Of a DNA stretch of 64,000 bases, positions 34,703 through 45,900 are shown piece by piece. Within the stretch, counting starts at the first letter, position 1; every line of letters begins with the position of its first letter. The notes beneath the pieces were generated by a model. That model was given only the letters and a program-made list of their open reading frames with translations. It was not told the DNA's origin and ran no database searches. The DNA comes from WRGA01 sp031553395 (GTDB lineage Bacteria; Bacteroidota; Bacteroidia; Bacteroidales; WRGA01), in contig JAVBLR010000006.1 in the NCBI GenBank assembly GCA_031553395.1, positions 62,001 to 126,000 of the forward strand. Reading direction: 5' to 3'. Both the position numbers and the translations under genes were made by a program.

Positions 34703-36757
34703 TTACCTGTTTACATTCATCCAAACCGTCATTTCCGACTTGCCCCGGTTTCCCCAAGCATAATATGGAATCAAGCGAACATTAACCGGAATCTTTTGTG
34801 TCGAAACTTCCCGATACAATGTATTTTCCCAACTTTTTTCATTTAAGATGGTTGCGGTTCCTTCCAAACAGAAAAAACGACTACCGTCTATTTTCATTTC
34901 TTTAGGTTCCAATTGAATATCAATCGGCAATGCTACTTCAAAGATACTTTTTCCAGGCAAATCATTACTTTCCATACAATACACGACCGGGCCCCGTTTT
35001 ACAGCCACCTGATTGCGCGTTTCCTCCACCAGCGGATTCGTTTCTATCAGCTCGGCTTTCATGGGCAACACCAACTCTACCTTATCTCCGGATTTCCATT
35101 GGCGATTTACCTTTACATAAGTACCGGAAGACATATCCCCTTGTTGAATTGTTCCGTTTACTTTAACAAAAGCACCTTTACACCATCCGGGAATACGCAG
35201 GAACAAAGCAAATTCTTTTTTAGGTGTTTTATCCAATGTAATGGTAACATTTCCGTCCCAGGGATATTCCGAAACCTGAGTCAGTTTTATTTTTTCACCT
35301 GATTTTAGAGTTGTATTCAACTCATTGCCTCCGTATAAATTTACCCATAAACCTTCATCAGAAAGGTTGTAAGCATAATTCTGCACTTCGGCAATCGTAC
35401 GAACCGTATTCGGAGGACAACAATTCGACAAGGCAATATAAGGAATACGTCCCCCGGACCATCTTAATTGATAAGGAAAATCATTGGCAACAGTCAATGG
35501 ATTGGTGTAACAAAAATCCAGTCCGTCGAGGCTGACTCCGGAAAGAATGCTATTATACAATGTCAATTCCACTACATCCGCATATTTGGCATCTCCGGTT
35601 AATTGCAACATACGCCAATTCCAAAGCAGATTACCGATATTAGCACAGGTTTCGTTGTGCGCGGTTTTATTGGGCAACTGATAATCACGACCATAAGATT
35701 GGTGTACTTTTTGAATATCTTTCGGTTCGTAAGAAGTTCCGTCCGGAGAAGTACCATCATACAAAGCACCGCAAGCTCCGGTAATATACATTTTTGTATT
35801 GACCATATTATTCCAAATGGAATTCAATGGTCCCATCAACGTTTGATCTCCGGTTTCGGCATATACATCGGCCACTCCGGCATACAAATAATTAGCCCTT
35901 ACCGCATGTCCCATCGCTTTGGATTGTTGACGAAAAGGAACCCGATCCTGATTATCATCCGTACCGTTTTCCATTAGGCCACGGATATCGATCAAGCTTT
36001 TAGATAGTTCCAGGTATTTAGGATCGCGAGTCGTACGATACATTTCTACGACTCCCATGTAGTGGGAAGGACAAATCGCGTTACGAGCCAGTTCAGGTGA
36101 AGCTGTCTTGTAAAAATTATACAAATAATCGGTTGCTTTGATGGCTACATCCAATAAAGTACGCTTACCTGTCGCACGATAATGGACACAAGCTGCCGTC
36201 ATTAAATGTCCGATATTATATGTTTCAAAATTCAAGCGATCGGCAAAAGCTGTTGTCTTGTCCGAACTTTTGCGTTCTTCAATCATTACAGGCGTATGGA
36301 TATAACCATCTTCCCGTTGCGCTTTAGTAATAACCGGAATGATTTCATCCATCAGTTTATCCAGACTCGGATCTTTTGTTACGGCATACAAACTCGCCAC
36401 CGATTCAAAAGCTTTATAGAAATCACCATCATGAAAAGGAGGCCCGACATGTGAACCGGTATCTAATCGCGCCGCAATTTCAAAATTCTTGAATGAATGA
36501 GCTACATGTTCATCCATATAAATTTTCATTAATCCGGGCGACATGCTATTTTTACAAATATCAAATCGTTCGGCCCAAAAACCTTTTGTCCAAACAACAT
36601 CTCCCAAACCTATTCCTGTCAATTTCGCATAAGGACTTTGAGAGGTATTGACCAAGCTTTTATTCTGTTGTGAAAAAGATTTGCTAATGCCGGTTGCTAC
36701 TGTAAAAGCAAAAAATAGTAAAAGAATTTTTTTTATCATAATATCTGAATATTTCAT
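34703..36757 (-). CDS. GH127 family (beta-L-arabinofuranosidase-type) enzyme
   Basis: A 684-residue secreted enzyme with a signal peptide (about 7-30). GH127 hallmarks are present: the TGIGLGDVVWTKGFWAERFD start, KTAHNETCANIGNLLWNWRM with the acid Glu and a Zn-ligand Cys, and ALSNCCPPNTVRTIAEVQNY with the two Cys of the Zn-thiolate centre. The family contains beta-L-arabinofuranosidase and, in RG-II degradation, aceric-acid and DHA-type hydrolases. Its ATG overlaps the stop of the MFS gene (ATGA), which supports the start at 36757; ATG 36739 would also give a full signal peptide. Confidence 0.88.
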   Translation of the reverse strand: MKYSDIMIKKILLLFFAFTVATGISKSFSQQNKSLVNTSQSPYAKLTGIGLGDVVWTKGFWAERFDICKNSMSPGLMKIYMDEHVAHSFKNFEIAARLDTGSHVGPPFHDGDFYKAFESVASLYAVTKDPSLDKLMDEIIPVITKAQREDGYIHTPVMIEERKSSDKTTAFADRLNFETYNIGHLMTAACVHYRATGKRTLLDVAIKATDYLYNFYKTASPELARNAICPSHYMGVVEMYRTTRDPKYLELSKSLIDIRGLMENGTDDNQDRVPFRQQSKAMGHAVRANYLYAGVADVYAETGDQTLMGPLNSIWNNMVNTKMYITGACGALYDGTSPDGTSYEPKDIQKVHQSYGRDYQLPNKTAHNETCANIGNLLWNWRMLQLTGDAKYADVVELTLYNSILSGVSLDGLDFCYTNPLTVANDFPYQLRWSGGRIPYIALSNCCPPNTVRTIAEVQNYAYNLSDEGLWVNLYGGNELNTTLKSGEKIKLTQVSEYPWDGNVTITLDKTPKKEFALFLRIPGWCKGAFVKVNGTIQQGDMSSGTYVKVNRQWKSGDKVELVLPMKAELIETNPLVEETRNQVAVKRGPVVYCMESNDLPGKSIFEVALPIDIQLEPKEMKIDGSRFFCLEGTATILNEKSWENTLYREVSTQKIPVNVRLIPYYAWGNRGKSEMTVWMNVNR

Positions 36758-37986
36758 AAGCCATTCTTGTAAAAATTTCCTTTAAGGTATTTGGTAGTAC
36801 TCCAACCAAAATATGTAATGTAAATAAATGCCAATAAAGGGAGAAGAAACCCTAACGACATATTTGTTTCTCCAACTAATCCCATTAAAATAGGAAAGAT
36901 AGCTCCTCCGCCAACTCCCATCACAATATAGGAAGATCCTTTTTTTGTGTATTCGCCTAATCCTTTCACTCCCAATGCAAAAATGGTGGGGAACATCATC
37001 GACATGAAAAAGAATGATGAATAAAGAGCATAGAGCGAGATATTACCTAATTTGGCTATCACTAATAACATACAAACAATCGATAATCCTCCGAAAAGAG
37101 CGAGCAAACGATCAGGTGTAATTTTACTCATAATAAAACTACTACACAGCCTGCCTACCAAAAATAATCCCATTCCTCCGAAACTCAATAGTCTGGAAGC
37201 TTGCAGGTTGCTGATTTCGGGATTCAGTTCTGTCACATAATTAATGAAAAAACTGAATATTCCCGTCTGGGCTCCACAATATAAAAATTGCGCGATGATT
37301 GCCAACCGGAGGTTTTTATGTTTCCAAATTGATTGCTTACCTGTAGTAATTTCCTCCTTATCATTTTTATAGATGATTTCAGGAAGTTTGGTAAAAAGAA
37401 AACATATAGCCACTAAAATAACGACCGAACCGACCAATATATAAGGTTTAGCTAACGCTAAATGATCTGAGGAATCTGCTCCGAATATCAACGCTCCGCC
37501 AATCAACGGGCCAATAATCCATCCGACGCCATTGAATGCAGATGCTATGTTAATACGCCTTGCTGCCGAGTCTTCAGGTCCGAGGCTCGTTACATAGGGA
37601 TGCGCTCCAGTTTCAATAATACACAAGCCGCACGCAATAATAAACAGCGCGATCAGAAATGGAATTGGAGAATAAACAAAAGCAGCCGGAACAAAAGCGA
37701 ATGATCCTATGGCGAAAAGCACTAATCCGGAAATAAGTCCTTTTTTATATCCAAATTTTTTCATAACTAAACCGGCTGGAATCGCCATCAGAAAATAGGC
37801 AATATAAGTTGAAAACTGAATGAAACCCGATTCGGCTTTTGTCATTTCAAAGATACCTTGAAAATGTTTATTCAGCACATCTAATAATCCGTGAGCGCAA
37901 CCCCATAACAAGTACAGGCTGGAAATCAGGATAAAAGGTATCAGAAAATTTTTACCCGATGAAGAACGAAACAAAGACTTTAGCAT
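36754..37986 (-). CDS. FucP-type sugar:H+ symporter (MFS)
   Basis: A 410-residue inner-membrane transporter of about 12 helices. It matches the FucP/GluP group: ILISSLYLLWGCAHGLLDVLN, MAIPAGLVMKKFGYKKGLISG and ACGLCIIETGAHPYVTSLGP, the ETGANPYV-like motif with His instead of Asn. The likely cargo is a deoxysugar or pentose released by the neighbouring enzymes, perhaps L-rhamnose or L-fucose. It follows the mutarotase gene by 6 bp and overlaps the GH127 start by 4 bp. Confidence 0.88.
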   Translation of the reverse strand: MLKSLFRSSSGKNFLIPFILISSLYLLWGCAHGLLDVLNKHFQGIFEMTKAESGFIQFSTYIAYFLMAIPAGLVMKKFGYKKGLISGLVLFAIGSFAFVPAAFVYSPIPFLIALFIIACGLCIIETGAHPYVTSLGPEDSAARRINIASAFNGVGWIIGPLIGGALIFGADSSDHLALAKPYILVGSVVILVAICFLFTKLPEIIYKNDKEEITTGKQSIWKHKNLRLAIIAQFLYCGAQTGIFSFFINYVTELNPEISNLQASRLLSFGGMGLFLVGRLCSSFIMSKITPDRLLALFGGLSIVCMLLVIAKLGNISLYALYSSFFFMSMMFPTIFALGVKGLGEYTKKGSSYIVMGVGGGAIFPILMGLVGETNMSLGFLLPLLAFIYITYFGWSTTKYLKGNFYKNGL

Positions 37987-37992
37987 ATTGAA

Positions 37993-38316
37993 TCAATTAT
38001 AATGAAAAAATTCTTCCATTTCAGACCACCATTCGCTATCTTTTCTTGTATCAAGAGGCTGTTGACACGGCATACATACTTTCCACCAACGTTGGGTTTC
38101 AGGGTCAGCAGCCATTTTGTCCATATCAGCTTTGTAATTATTCCCGATATATTCATAATAACTGAATAAAAATCCATCCTTATAATAGATGCTGTAATTG
38201 CGAATATTACATTCCGTAATCATTTTCAAGACTCCAGGCCAAACTGCAGTGTGTAATTTTTTGTATTCTTCCAATTTTTCAGGATACAAACGAATAATAC
38301 TTCCGTAACGTTTCAT
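37993..38316 (-). CDS. rhaM: L-rhamnose mutarotase
   Basis: A 107-residue RhaM, which interconverts alpha and beta anomers of L-rhamnose. Key residues H22 in YKKLHTAVWPGVL, the tyrosines in YYKDGFLFSYYEYIG and the tryptophans in TQRWWKVCMPCQQP are visible. It sits 6 bp before the transporter and 27 bp after the UroD-family gene. No rhamnose isomerase, kinase or aldolase is in the window. Mutarotases of this family also act on fucose-like sugars. Confidence 0.9.
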   Translation of the reverse strand: MKRYGSIIRLYPEKLEEYKKLHTAVWPGVLKMITECNIRNYSIYYKDGFLFSYYEYIGNNYKADMDKMAADPETQRWWKVCMPCQQPLDTRKDSEWWSEMEEFFHYN

Positions 38317-38343
38317 GATATTTATGTTTTTATATAATCAAAA

Positions 38344-39369
38344 CTATATTTCATTGAATAACGCTTCGACATTCGCCGGATTTATATCCGGTAAAATAGC
38401 TTCATGACTAGGCGAAATTATCAAACCGGTAGGGAAAATCGATTTCAGTTCTTTTACTTTCTTTCGTACTTCATCGGGATTTCCATTAACTAAAAGATGT
38501 TGGGCATCTACTCCACCGCAAAATGAAACATGCGAACCAAAACTGTCTTTCAAACCTTGAGGATTCATTTTTGCAGCCAAGGCTTGTATTGGGTGAATTA
38601 CATCAACTCCCAGTTCAATCAAATCAGGAATGATATCATAAATAGAACCGCAGGAATGATGTATTACCTTCAATCCGTAACTCTTGGCCTGATCGATCAG
38701 TTGTTTTGTGCCTTTAAATACAAATTCTTTTAATAAATAAGGATCGATCATCAATCCATTTTGACTTCCGAAATCATTTCCAATTAATACGGCGTGAAGG
38801 CGGCCTTTTGTCGCTTCATAAAAAATCTGGTTAGCCTTCAGATAAAATTTTGTAATTCTGTCTATAACAGCCCTGAACATTTCTGGTTCCAACATCATTT
38901 TAATTAGCGCGGTTTCCATGCCGAAAGCAGCACAAGCATCCTGAAAATGTGCTGCCCACACAACTCCCATTACGGCATATCCGTTGGGTATTTCATCTAC
39001 AGCTTTTCTGCATAATTCAGGATTAATATATTTTTCAGGGTCAGGCCAGTTAAATTTATCCACATCAGTGGGGGCTGAGAAATCTTCAAAAAATCCGGGA
39101 GCAGTCAATGTTCTTTCATCAGGATGATCTCCTTTTTTTTTAGCAAAATCGAAGGCTGCATAAATAGCATTACTTGTAGGAGAATGATAAGGAACTTCTA
39201 CAGGATAAATATCATCACCTATTTTTTCTTTGAGATTTTGCATGTCATTCACTCCAAAATAATTAAATAAAGCAGGCAATGCAGCCGGATCAGGTATTCC
39301 CAGCCAAGAAGCAGGTTTATCTACCGGGCGTCGTTCAACAGTTGCTAAAAATCGTTCTAAATGGTTCAT
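38344..39369 (-). CDS. UroD-family protein with Zn-methyltransferase motif
   Basis: A 341-residue TIM-barrel protein of the uroporphyrinogen decarboxylase superfamily. It lacks the decarboxylase-type N-terminal RQAGR motif, so heme synthesis is unlikely. It carries H238-x-C240 in VIHHSCGSI and C284 in VSFCGGVDAQ, the zinc site of corrinoid:thiol methyltransferases (MtaA/MtbA group). UroD-family genes recur in Bacteroidota sugar loci, where a role in O-demethylation has not been established. It precedes the mutarotase gene on the same strand. No corrinoid protein gene is nearby. Confidence 0.75.
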   Translation of the reverse strand: MNHLERFLATVERRPVDKPASWLGIPDPAALPALFNYFGVNDMQNLKEKIGDDIYPVEVPYHSPTSNAIYAAFDFAKKKGDHPDERTLTAPGFFEDFSAPTDVDKFNWPDPEKYINPELCRKAVDEIPNGYAVMGVVWAAHFQDACAAFGMETALIKMMLEPEMFRAVIDRITKFYLKANQIFYEATKGRLHAVLIGNDFGSQNGLMIDPYLLKEFVFKGTKQLIDQAKSYGLKVIHHSCGSIYDIIPDLIELGVDVIHPIQALAAKMNPQGLKDSFGSHVSFCGGVDAQHLLVNGNPDEVRKKVKELKSIFPTGLIISPSHEAILPDINPANVEALFNEI

Positions 39370-39398
39370 AATAGTATGATAATATTTTAAATTTCAAC

Positions 39399-42300
39399 TT
39401 ATTTCGAAATAGGTTTTATCACAAAATTCAATTGATGTATCTTTTTCTCTATCGCGTACTTCTTCAAGACACCCGGGCCGCAACTGCTGTTGCCTAATCC
39501 GAGCATGATCGCGTCCAATGACAGAACGACTTCTTCTCTCGGTATCAATTGATACGAGTGAGTCGCTTCCGCCAAATCATTTGCCGTAAAGTGAAGAGCC
39601 GAACCCGACATTTTTTCCGAAAGGCAAGTGATCGAAAGACCTTTTCCCGATTTATCCGTTAAATTGATTGTTCGAATTCCTTCTTTGTTGCCCGTTTCTT
39701 GCGGATGCGGGTAGGGGATATATTGTTCCGTAACCGTACTTTCGTAAGTGCCGATCGGACAACTTGTTTTTCGATCCGAATAATTTTCATACGGTCCGTG
39801 TCCGTGCCATTTTATGTATTCCAACTCTTTATTCAATGAGGTAACGATACCCAAACGAGGAAGTTCAGGCAAATTTCCTACGGGTTCAAACGTATTGTCT
39901 GCTTCGACAGAACCGTCACCTTTGATGATCCAAGTTGTTTTATGCAAAAAATATCCATTTTTTGCCAAGCTGCGAGCAACCGTTTTTATCGTAACGGAAA
40001 TCGGAGTTTCTTCCGCGACATAACACGAATCGACTTGTCGTTCGAGGTTGTTTAATCCTTCATTGCTCCAATCTTTCGCCAACCAGTTCCCGAATCCTTT
40101 ATCATTGTCGACAGGAGCTCTGTAACCTTGGAATATCGGGGCTGAAACAACCATTTCTTTGCCGCCGTATTCCAATGACGTCATACTTCCTTCTTGCATG
40201 TCGAATTTTGCACGGAAATCTTTTCCCGAAACGATGATTCGATCATTTTCTTTTTGAATCGAAACGGGAAGATCCTGCGTTTTATTCAATAACGGTTTTC
40301 CCTCAGGTACATCAGCTTTCAAGTGCTCAAATGCAATTTCATGTCCTTTTGAAGCCCACAATTCGTCTTGAAAAAGACGGAAGCTTATTCGCAAATAATA
40401 TTCGGCTCCGTATTTCGGATTTTTGATGCTTTTGGTCGGAATTGCTATTTCTTTTTTCTCTCCCGGAAGAATGTTCAACGCGGACAAAGTTCCCGACTGA
40501 ATTGTATCACCGTTGGTTATCAAAAACCATTTTCCTTCGTAATTATTCAAATTATCGAAATGATGACGATTGGTTATGAAAACGGTCGTAATTCCCGGAG
40601 ACATATTTCCTTCTTCGATTAAAACCGGTTGATAAACCTTTTTCACTTCGTAATATTTCGGAGTCAATGATCTGTCAGAAAAAACAACTCCGTTAAAACA
40701 AAATGCTTTCAAATTGGGCTTATCGCCGAAATCTCCTCCATAAGCGACAATGGGCAAATTCGTTTTTACATCCTTGAATTTTTCATTTTTGGGTTTCAGC
40801 TTTTCGGTGATGAAAATTCCCTGATCGACCCAATCCCAAATGAACCCTCCGAGCATACGCGGATTGGAATATATTTCTTTCCAATATTCATCGAAATTCC
40901 CCATCGCGTTTCCCATCGCGTGAGCATATTCGCTTGTCAGTACGGGTCGATTGTCGACCGGGTTTTGCGCAATACTCAACAGACGTTCCCAGCGGGCATT
41001 TTCCGCTCTTTCTTTATCTTCTCCTTCGGCGATATTCGGATTCAAGTATTCATCTTGTACCCTCGGGTAAAAACGGCTGATCATATCAACGGTGTACGGG
41101 TCGGTCGGGGTTCCTTGCGCTCCTTCGTAATGAATCGGACGAGTTGGATCGAAATCTTTCAGCCAAGCGGAAATTGCCGCAAAGTTAGGACCGTATCCAG
41201 ATTCATTTCCCATTGACCAACAAACGATGGAAGGGAAATTCTTATCCCGTTCTGCCATACGAACAGCTCTGTCTAAAAATGCAGCATGCCATTGAGGATC
41301 GCTGGCTAAGTGTCCACGCAAACCGTGTTCTTCAATATCAGCTTCATCCATCACATATAATCCATATTGATCGCAGAGTTCGTACCACAATGTATGATTC
41401 GGATAATGAGATGTGCGAACGGCATTGATGTTGGCTTGTTTCATCAACTTAATATCCTGTATCATCCGTTCTTTCGAGATAGTTCGGCCTGTTTCCGGAT
41501 CATGTTCGTGTCTGTTAACACCTCTGAAACGGACCGGTTTTCCGTTGATAAGAAATTGCCCGTTTTTGATTTCAACGCTTCTGAATCCGACATTACAACG
41601 TATCGTTTCGACAACTTGATTTTTGTCGTTGATTAAACTTAACGTCAATGTATAGAGATTGGGCGTTTCCGCTGTCCATTTGAGCGGATTTTTAACAGTT
41701 GCTTCTAACCACGCAAATTTGGCGGGACCTCGTTGCGGTGTTCTGTCATTCATTACCGACGCCTTGTGTTCCAAATCCAATACAGGCACGGCATCCTGAT
41801 TCAGCGGCTCGTTGAAAACCGGGTTATTCTGCGCGTCATATAATTGCGCTTTGATCGTCCAGCCTTGCAACAGATCATTGTCGTATGATTTGAGCTCGGG
41901 TTTTATTTGAAGACTTGCATTTTCGTAGTTATTATCCAAGATTGTGCGAACCGCAAAGTTTGAAATGCGAACATTACTTGTCGAATAAAGAAAAACTTCC
42001 CGGTGAATGCCGCTTGTACGCCACATATCCTGATCTTCCAAATAACTTCCGTCACACCAACGATATACTTCAACGGCCAATTTATTTTTTCCTTTAACGA
42101 CATATTTGGTGATATCGAATTCCGACGGTTCCATGCTGCCTTGACTGTAACCTACTTTTTGTCCGTTTATCCATAGATAAAAAGCACTTTGCACTCCCGC
42201 GAATCGAATGAATACGCGCCTGTTATCCCAATTTTGAGGCAACTCGAATTGATGACGGTAAGAACCTACGGGATTGCGTTCTTTGTATGATGTATAATCG

Positions 42301-42695
42301 GCTTTGGGTTCGCCGGTAACCCGCGGCGGATCAATGCGGAAAGGATATCCGGCACTGACATAGATCGGAGTTCCGTAACCTTGCATTTCCCAATTGGAAG
42401 GAACGGGAATTGTTGCCCATTTTTTATCGTCGAAATCGTTTTTGTAAAAATCGGCGGGGCGTTCTTCGGGAGTTGCCACCCAATTGAATTTCCAGTTTCC
42501 GTTCAATGACAGGAAATAAGGTGATTTTTCCCGTTCTCCGTTCAGTGCCTGAGATTCGGTCGCAAACGGTACAAATTCCGCACGCGCGGGTTCCCTGTTT
42601 ATTTCAAGTACGGAAAGATTCTCCCAATCCGGTTTATCTTGAGCAACAACCGAAAGGATTGAACAAAGAACAAGCAGAGTACAAATTATTTTCAT
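39399..42695 (-). CDS. GH2 family LacZ-type beta-galactosidase
   Basis: A 1098-residue secreted five-domain beta-galactosidase (signal ending VVAQ). Sugar-binding domain: SLNGNWKFNWVATPEERPAD, VPSNWEMQGYGTPIYVS. TIM barrel: acid/base Glu in CWSMGNESGYGPNF and nucleophile in LTSEYAHAMGNAMGNFDEYW. The C-terminal Bgal_small_N domain has YIKWHGHGPYENYSDRKTS. All LacZ signatures are intact. Codon use is visibly richer in GC than the upstream genes. It lies 29 bp upstream of the UroD gene. Confidence 0.92.
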   Translation of the reverse strand: MKIICTLLVLCSILSVVAQDKPDWENLSVLEINREPARAEFVPFATESQALNGEREKSPYFLSLNGNWKFNWVATPEERPADFYKNDFDDKKWATIPVPSNWEMQGYGTPIYVSAGYPFRIDPPRVTGEPKADYTSYKERNPVGSYRHQFELPQNWDNRRVFIRFAGVQSAFYLWINGQKVGYSQGSMEPSEFDITKYVVKGKNKLAVEVYRWCDGSYLEDQDMWRTSGIHREVFLYSTSNVRISNFAVRTILDNNYENASLQIKPELKSYDNDLLQGWTIKAQLYDAQNNPVFNEPLNQDAVPVLDLEHKASVMNDRTPQRGPAKFAWLEATVKNPLKWTAETPNLYTLTLSLINDKNQVVETIRCNVGFRSVEIKNGQFLINGKPVRFRGVNRHEHDPETGRTISKERMIQDIKLMKQANINAVRTSHYPNHTLWYELCDQYGLYVMDEADIEEHGLRGHLASDPQWHAAFLDRAVRMAERDKNFPSIVCWSMGNESGYGPNFAAISAWLKDFDPTRPIHYEGAQGTPTDPYTVDMISRFYPRVQDEYLNPNIAEGEDKERAENARWERLLSIAQNPVDNRPVLTSEYAHAMGNAMGNFDEYWKEIYSNPRMLGGFIWDWVDQGIFITEKLKPKNEKFKDVKTNLPIVAYGGDFGDKPNLKAFCFNGVVFSDRSLTPKYYEVKKVYQPVLIEEGNMSPGITTVFITNRHHFDNLNNYEGKWFLITNGDTIQSGTLSALNILPGEKKEIAIPTKSIKNPKYGAEYYLRISFRLFQDELWASKGHEIAFEHLKADVPEGKPLLNKTQDLPVSIQKENDRIIVSGKDFRAKFDMQEGSMTSLEYGGKEMVVSAPIFQGYRAPVDNDKGFGNWLAKDWSNEGLNNLERQVDSCYVAEETPISVTIKTVARSLAKNGYFLHKTTWIIKGDGSVEADNTFEPVGNLPELPRLGIVTSLNKELEYIKWHGHGPYENYSDRKTSCPIGTYESTVTEQYIPYPHPQETGNKEGIRTINLTDKSGKGLSITCLSEKMSGSALHFTANDLAEATHSYQLIPREEVVLSLDAIMLGLGNSSCGPGVLKKYAIEKKIHQLNFVIKPISK

Positions 42696-42698
42696 AAG

Positions 42699-42926
42699 AA
42701 GCCCCCTAACCCCCGAAGGGGGAATATTGGCGGGGTGTATTATTATTGTTAGACATATTTGAATTTTAATATTGAACCAATATCGAAGGTTTCACCGTAG
42801 GGGCGTAATATTTTACGCCCGGAATAATACACCCAAATGTTGGTGGCGCAAATTGGCGGGCGTAAAATATTACGCCCCTACGGTGAAATACCCGTCCACA
42901 TTCCCCCTTCGGGGGTTAGGGGGCTT
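42699..42926. repeat. nested perfect inverted repeats between two glycosidase genes
   Basis: The outer arms (42699-42725 and 42900-42926, 27 bp) start AAGCCCCCTAACCCCCGAAG and are exact reverse complements. The inner arms (42791-42820 and 42858-42887, 30 bp) start TTCACCGTAGGGGCGTAATA and are also exact. Each arm contains its own shorter palindrome. The outer right arm ends at the stop codon of the 1480-residue gene. No coding capacity. It resembles GC-rich intergenic palindromes of the REP/MITE type. Confidence 0.8.
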
Positions 42927-45900
42927 TATTGCATTTCCAGCGCGTCAAACCATAAGCCGTTCAGGTTGTCGCCCGAGATGATTACTTTGTAATGTCCGGC
43001 GTTGATGTATGCGCCGGTTGTCGTGCTTACCTGTCTCCATTTTTCCGGAGCGGAAGGAAATTGGATCATATCCTCGCGCATTATTCGTCCGTCTGATGCC
43101 AAGATCGTTATTTTCGCGTTGATCGGTTCTTTGTTTACGTTCATGTATTTGAATCGTAATGCGTAAACACCTGCAAGTCCCGGAGAGATTGTCCATTCGA
43201 TTGAACTTGCTCCCGCTTTTGTAACTTTCATGCAGTCTTTGGAACGATGCATACCCTTTTGCCAGCTTTTGCCTTTCAATACGGCATCTTCGGCTTCATA
43301 TATGATTTCCGGGCGAACATTCTTATCTTCCGTCCATTTAATTACGGGAAGGATAACAATCGGTCGGTTTCCGGCAATTTTCGCGTCTTCGCCTTTTTTG
43401 AAAGATTGTTTCACGAATCCCGTATCTTGTTTTACGTAAATATCCGCGTCTTTATTAATGACAAAAGAGATTTCTTTTACACCGTTATCCGGTTTTATCC
43501 AATCGGCTCCGTATAATAATGCCGGCAATTTTTCGAATTCTTTTCCCGTATCGAGCCAACGATTTAATTTTCCGCCTTGTATGTTTGAAACAATATTGAT
43601 CGGTTCGGCAGACGATATGCGAACATTCTTATCTTTCGAAGCAATGGTAATTCCTGAAATGATAGCTTGTCCCGCCGTAACTTTCGGGAACGAAATTTCC
43701 AACAATCCGTTTACGGCTTTACCGATCACTGTTTTTTTCAACGCTTTATCGTGTCCGACTTCTTTCCAAATATCCAACTCTTTTATAAGCGTATCACCCG
43801 TAACGGCAATATCAAAAATACGATATCCTTCGCAATCTTGTCCGCCTCCGGTACCGTACCAAGGCTCCGTGAAATAAAGCTCGACCAAATATTCGCCGTC
43901 AGGCAAGGGGAATTGAAAACGAAGTTTATCCCGTCCGTAACGGAATGTTTGGAATAATTCCCAATCCGAGGTTCCCGCGATCGGGTCATTGGTTCTACGT
44001 TGAGAGGCCAGAAAAACGGGCAAATTACCGAATTCGTCCGTCCATGAAAGCGAACCGTATACTCCGTTTTCCTTGTGAGTGTCTGCCGACCACGTATTGC
44101 CGTTTTGATCGACAAAATCGGGGCCTCCGCAATTATAGCGATACAAATAGTTATATCCGTCCGTCGATTTTGTGATATTCTTTACGTCTTTATACAGTGC
44201 ATTGAATCCCGGCGATTTCGGCAGATAATCCAATACGATGTAATCTTCCGCGACAGCTTCTCCGTTTACATAACCGATCGCATACAATACATTATATTGA
44301 ACGTTGACGTTATCCCATTTGAAATGTGTTCCGACACCTTTGTTTTTTTGTTTTCCGAATGACAACGATTTCACGTCATTAAAAAGTTCGACTTCATCGC
44401 AATTGGAGAAAACTTTGATGTCGTTTTTGATGCCCGGTTCGGTCCAACGGTTAGTCCATGTGTGAGAAACAATGTAGACCATCGGATTTTTATCTTTCGA
44501 TGCATAATTCCCGCGATACATGTGGTACGAATCCAACGGTTCTTCCCACGGAGTAACCAATCCTTTGTAATTGAAAGGGCCGATTCGGTCGATGTCTCTG
44601 AATCCTTCTTCGTTTTGAATTCTTCCGGGATTATCGTGCGAACTGAATATCCATTGGAACTGACCGCATAAACTGTCTTTTGCTTGTTCGGCCAAATGAA
44701 TTTTCATTTCCAGCAATAAATTCATTCGGTCTTCGCTCCAAATTCCTTTTTGGTCGAATTCTCCTTCGGTGTGCAGATCGATGCTTCTCCAAGCTCCGTA
44801 TTCGCCGTTGAGAAGTTGTTTGCTTAATTCTTTGTCGTACTTGTACGGATCTCCGCCGTACGTTCCTGACCAATTTTGAATGACATTCCAATCGGTTCCC
44901 TCACCGCCGTTACATGTCGTAACCAATCGTTGAGTCGGAGATGTCGGGTCCATTTCACGGATCATCTTCGTACATTCTTCGGCAAATTCGCGGGGAATGG
45001 TGCTTTCATTCTGTAATCCCCACAAAACAACGGAAGGTGAATTGCGCCTTTCCTTTACCCATTCCCGCAAATTATTCTTGAAGTTTTCTTTAAATTCCGG
45101 CGTGTCGTACCAAACATGTGCCGATAATTGTGTCCAGAACAAAATTCCGGATTTATCCCATTGTTCCTGATATATCAGATTGTGCGGTTGATGCGCATCC
45201 CGGAAAGCATTGAATCCGGCATCTTTCATTTGGTTGACGCGGGATAATATCTGTTCTTCCGAAAACGCGTGACTTTGCCCCAGCATGTGTTCATATTCAC
45301 AAACACCGTTGAGAAATACCGGTTTTCCGTTTAAATAGAATTTATGATCTCCGTCGTTTCGGTAAATCGGCCAACTGATCCATCTGAAACCGTAAGGAGT
45401 CGTCAACTGATCGACTGTTTTTCCGCTTTCTTTAATCATGGTCACCAAACTGTACAAATACGGATTTTCGATGCTCCACAATTCGGGATTGACAATTTCT
45501 TTGCTTACCTGATTGATCGTCTTTGTTTCGCCGGCTTTCAATGTTACGGAATTCGTAACTCGTTCAACCTGAATGCCGTCTTTGTTTACCAACTTTTGAA
45601 TGATTTCAAACGTTTTTTCCGCTTGACTGTAGTTTTTTACTTCCGTGTTTGTATTTAGAACGAACACCGGATTTTTTTCGTCTTTCGGGGCATTGCTCCA
45701 AGCATGTACACCAAACGGTTCGATACGTATCTCATCCGTTACGACCAATGTTACGGGACGGAAAATTCCCATCGGTTGAGAGCCTTCCGAAAATCCCCAT
45801 TCCGAGGAACAACCGCCGCAAACCCAAGGAGAGTCGCAAATCATCGGCGGATGATCGGCTTTTACCGATAATGTATTCGGCTTGTCGAATGTAACGGCAT

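Noticed and set aside
38344..39369. Uroporphyrinogen decarboxylase hemE
   Set aside because: The arginine-rich N-terminal substrate motif is absent and the H-x-C...C site and sugar-gene context fit the methyltransferase-like branch better.
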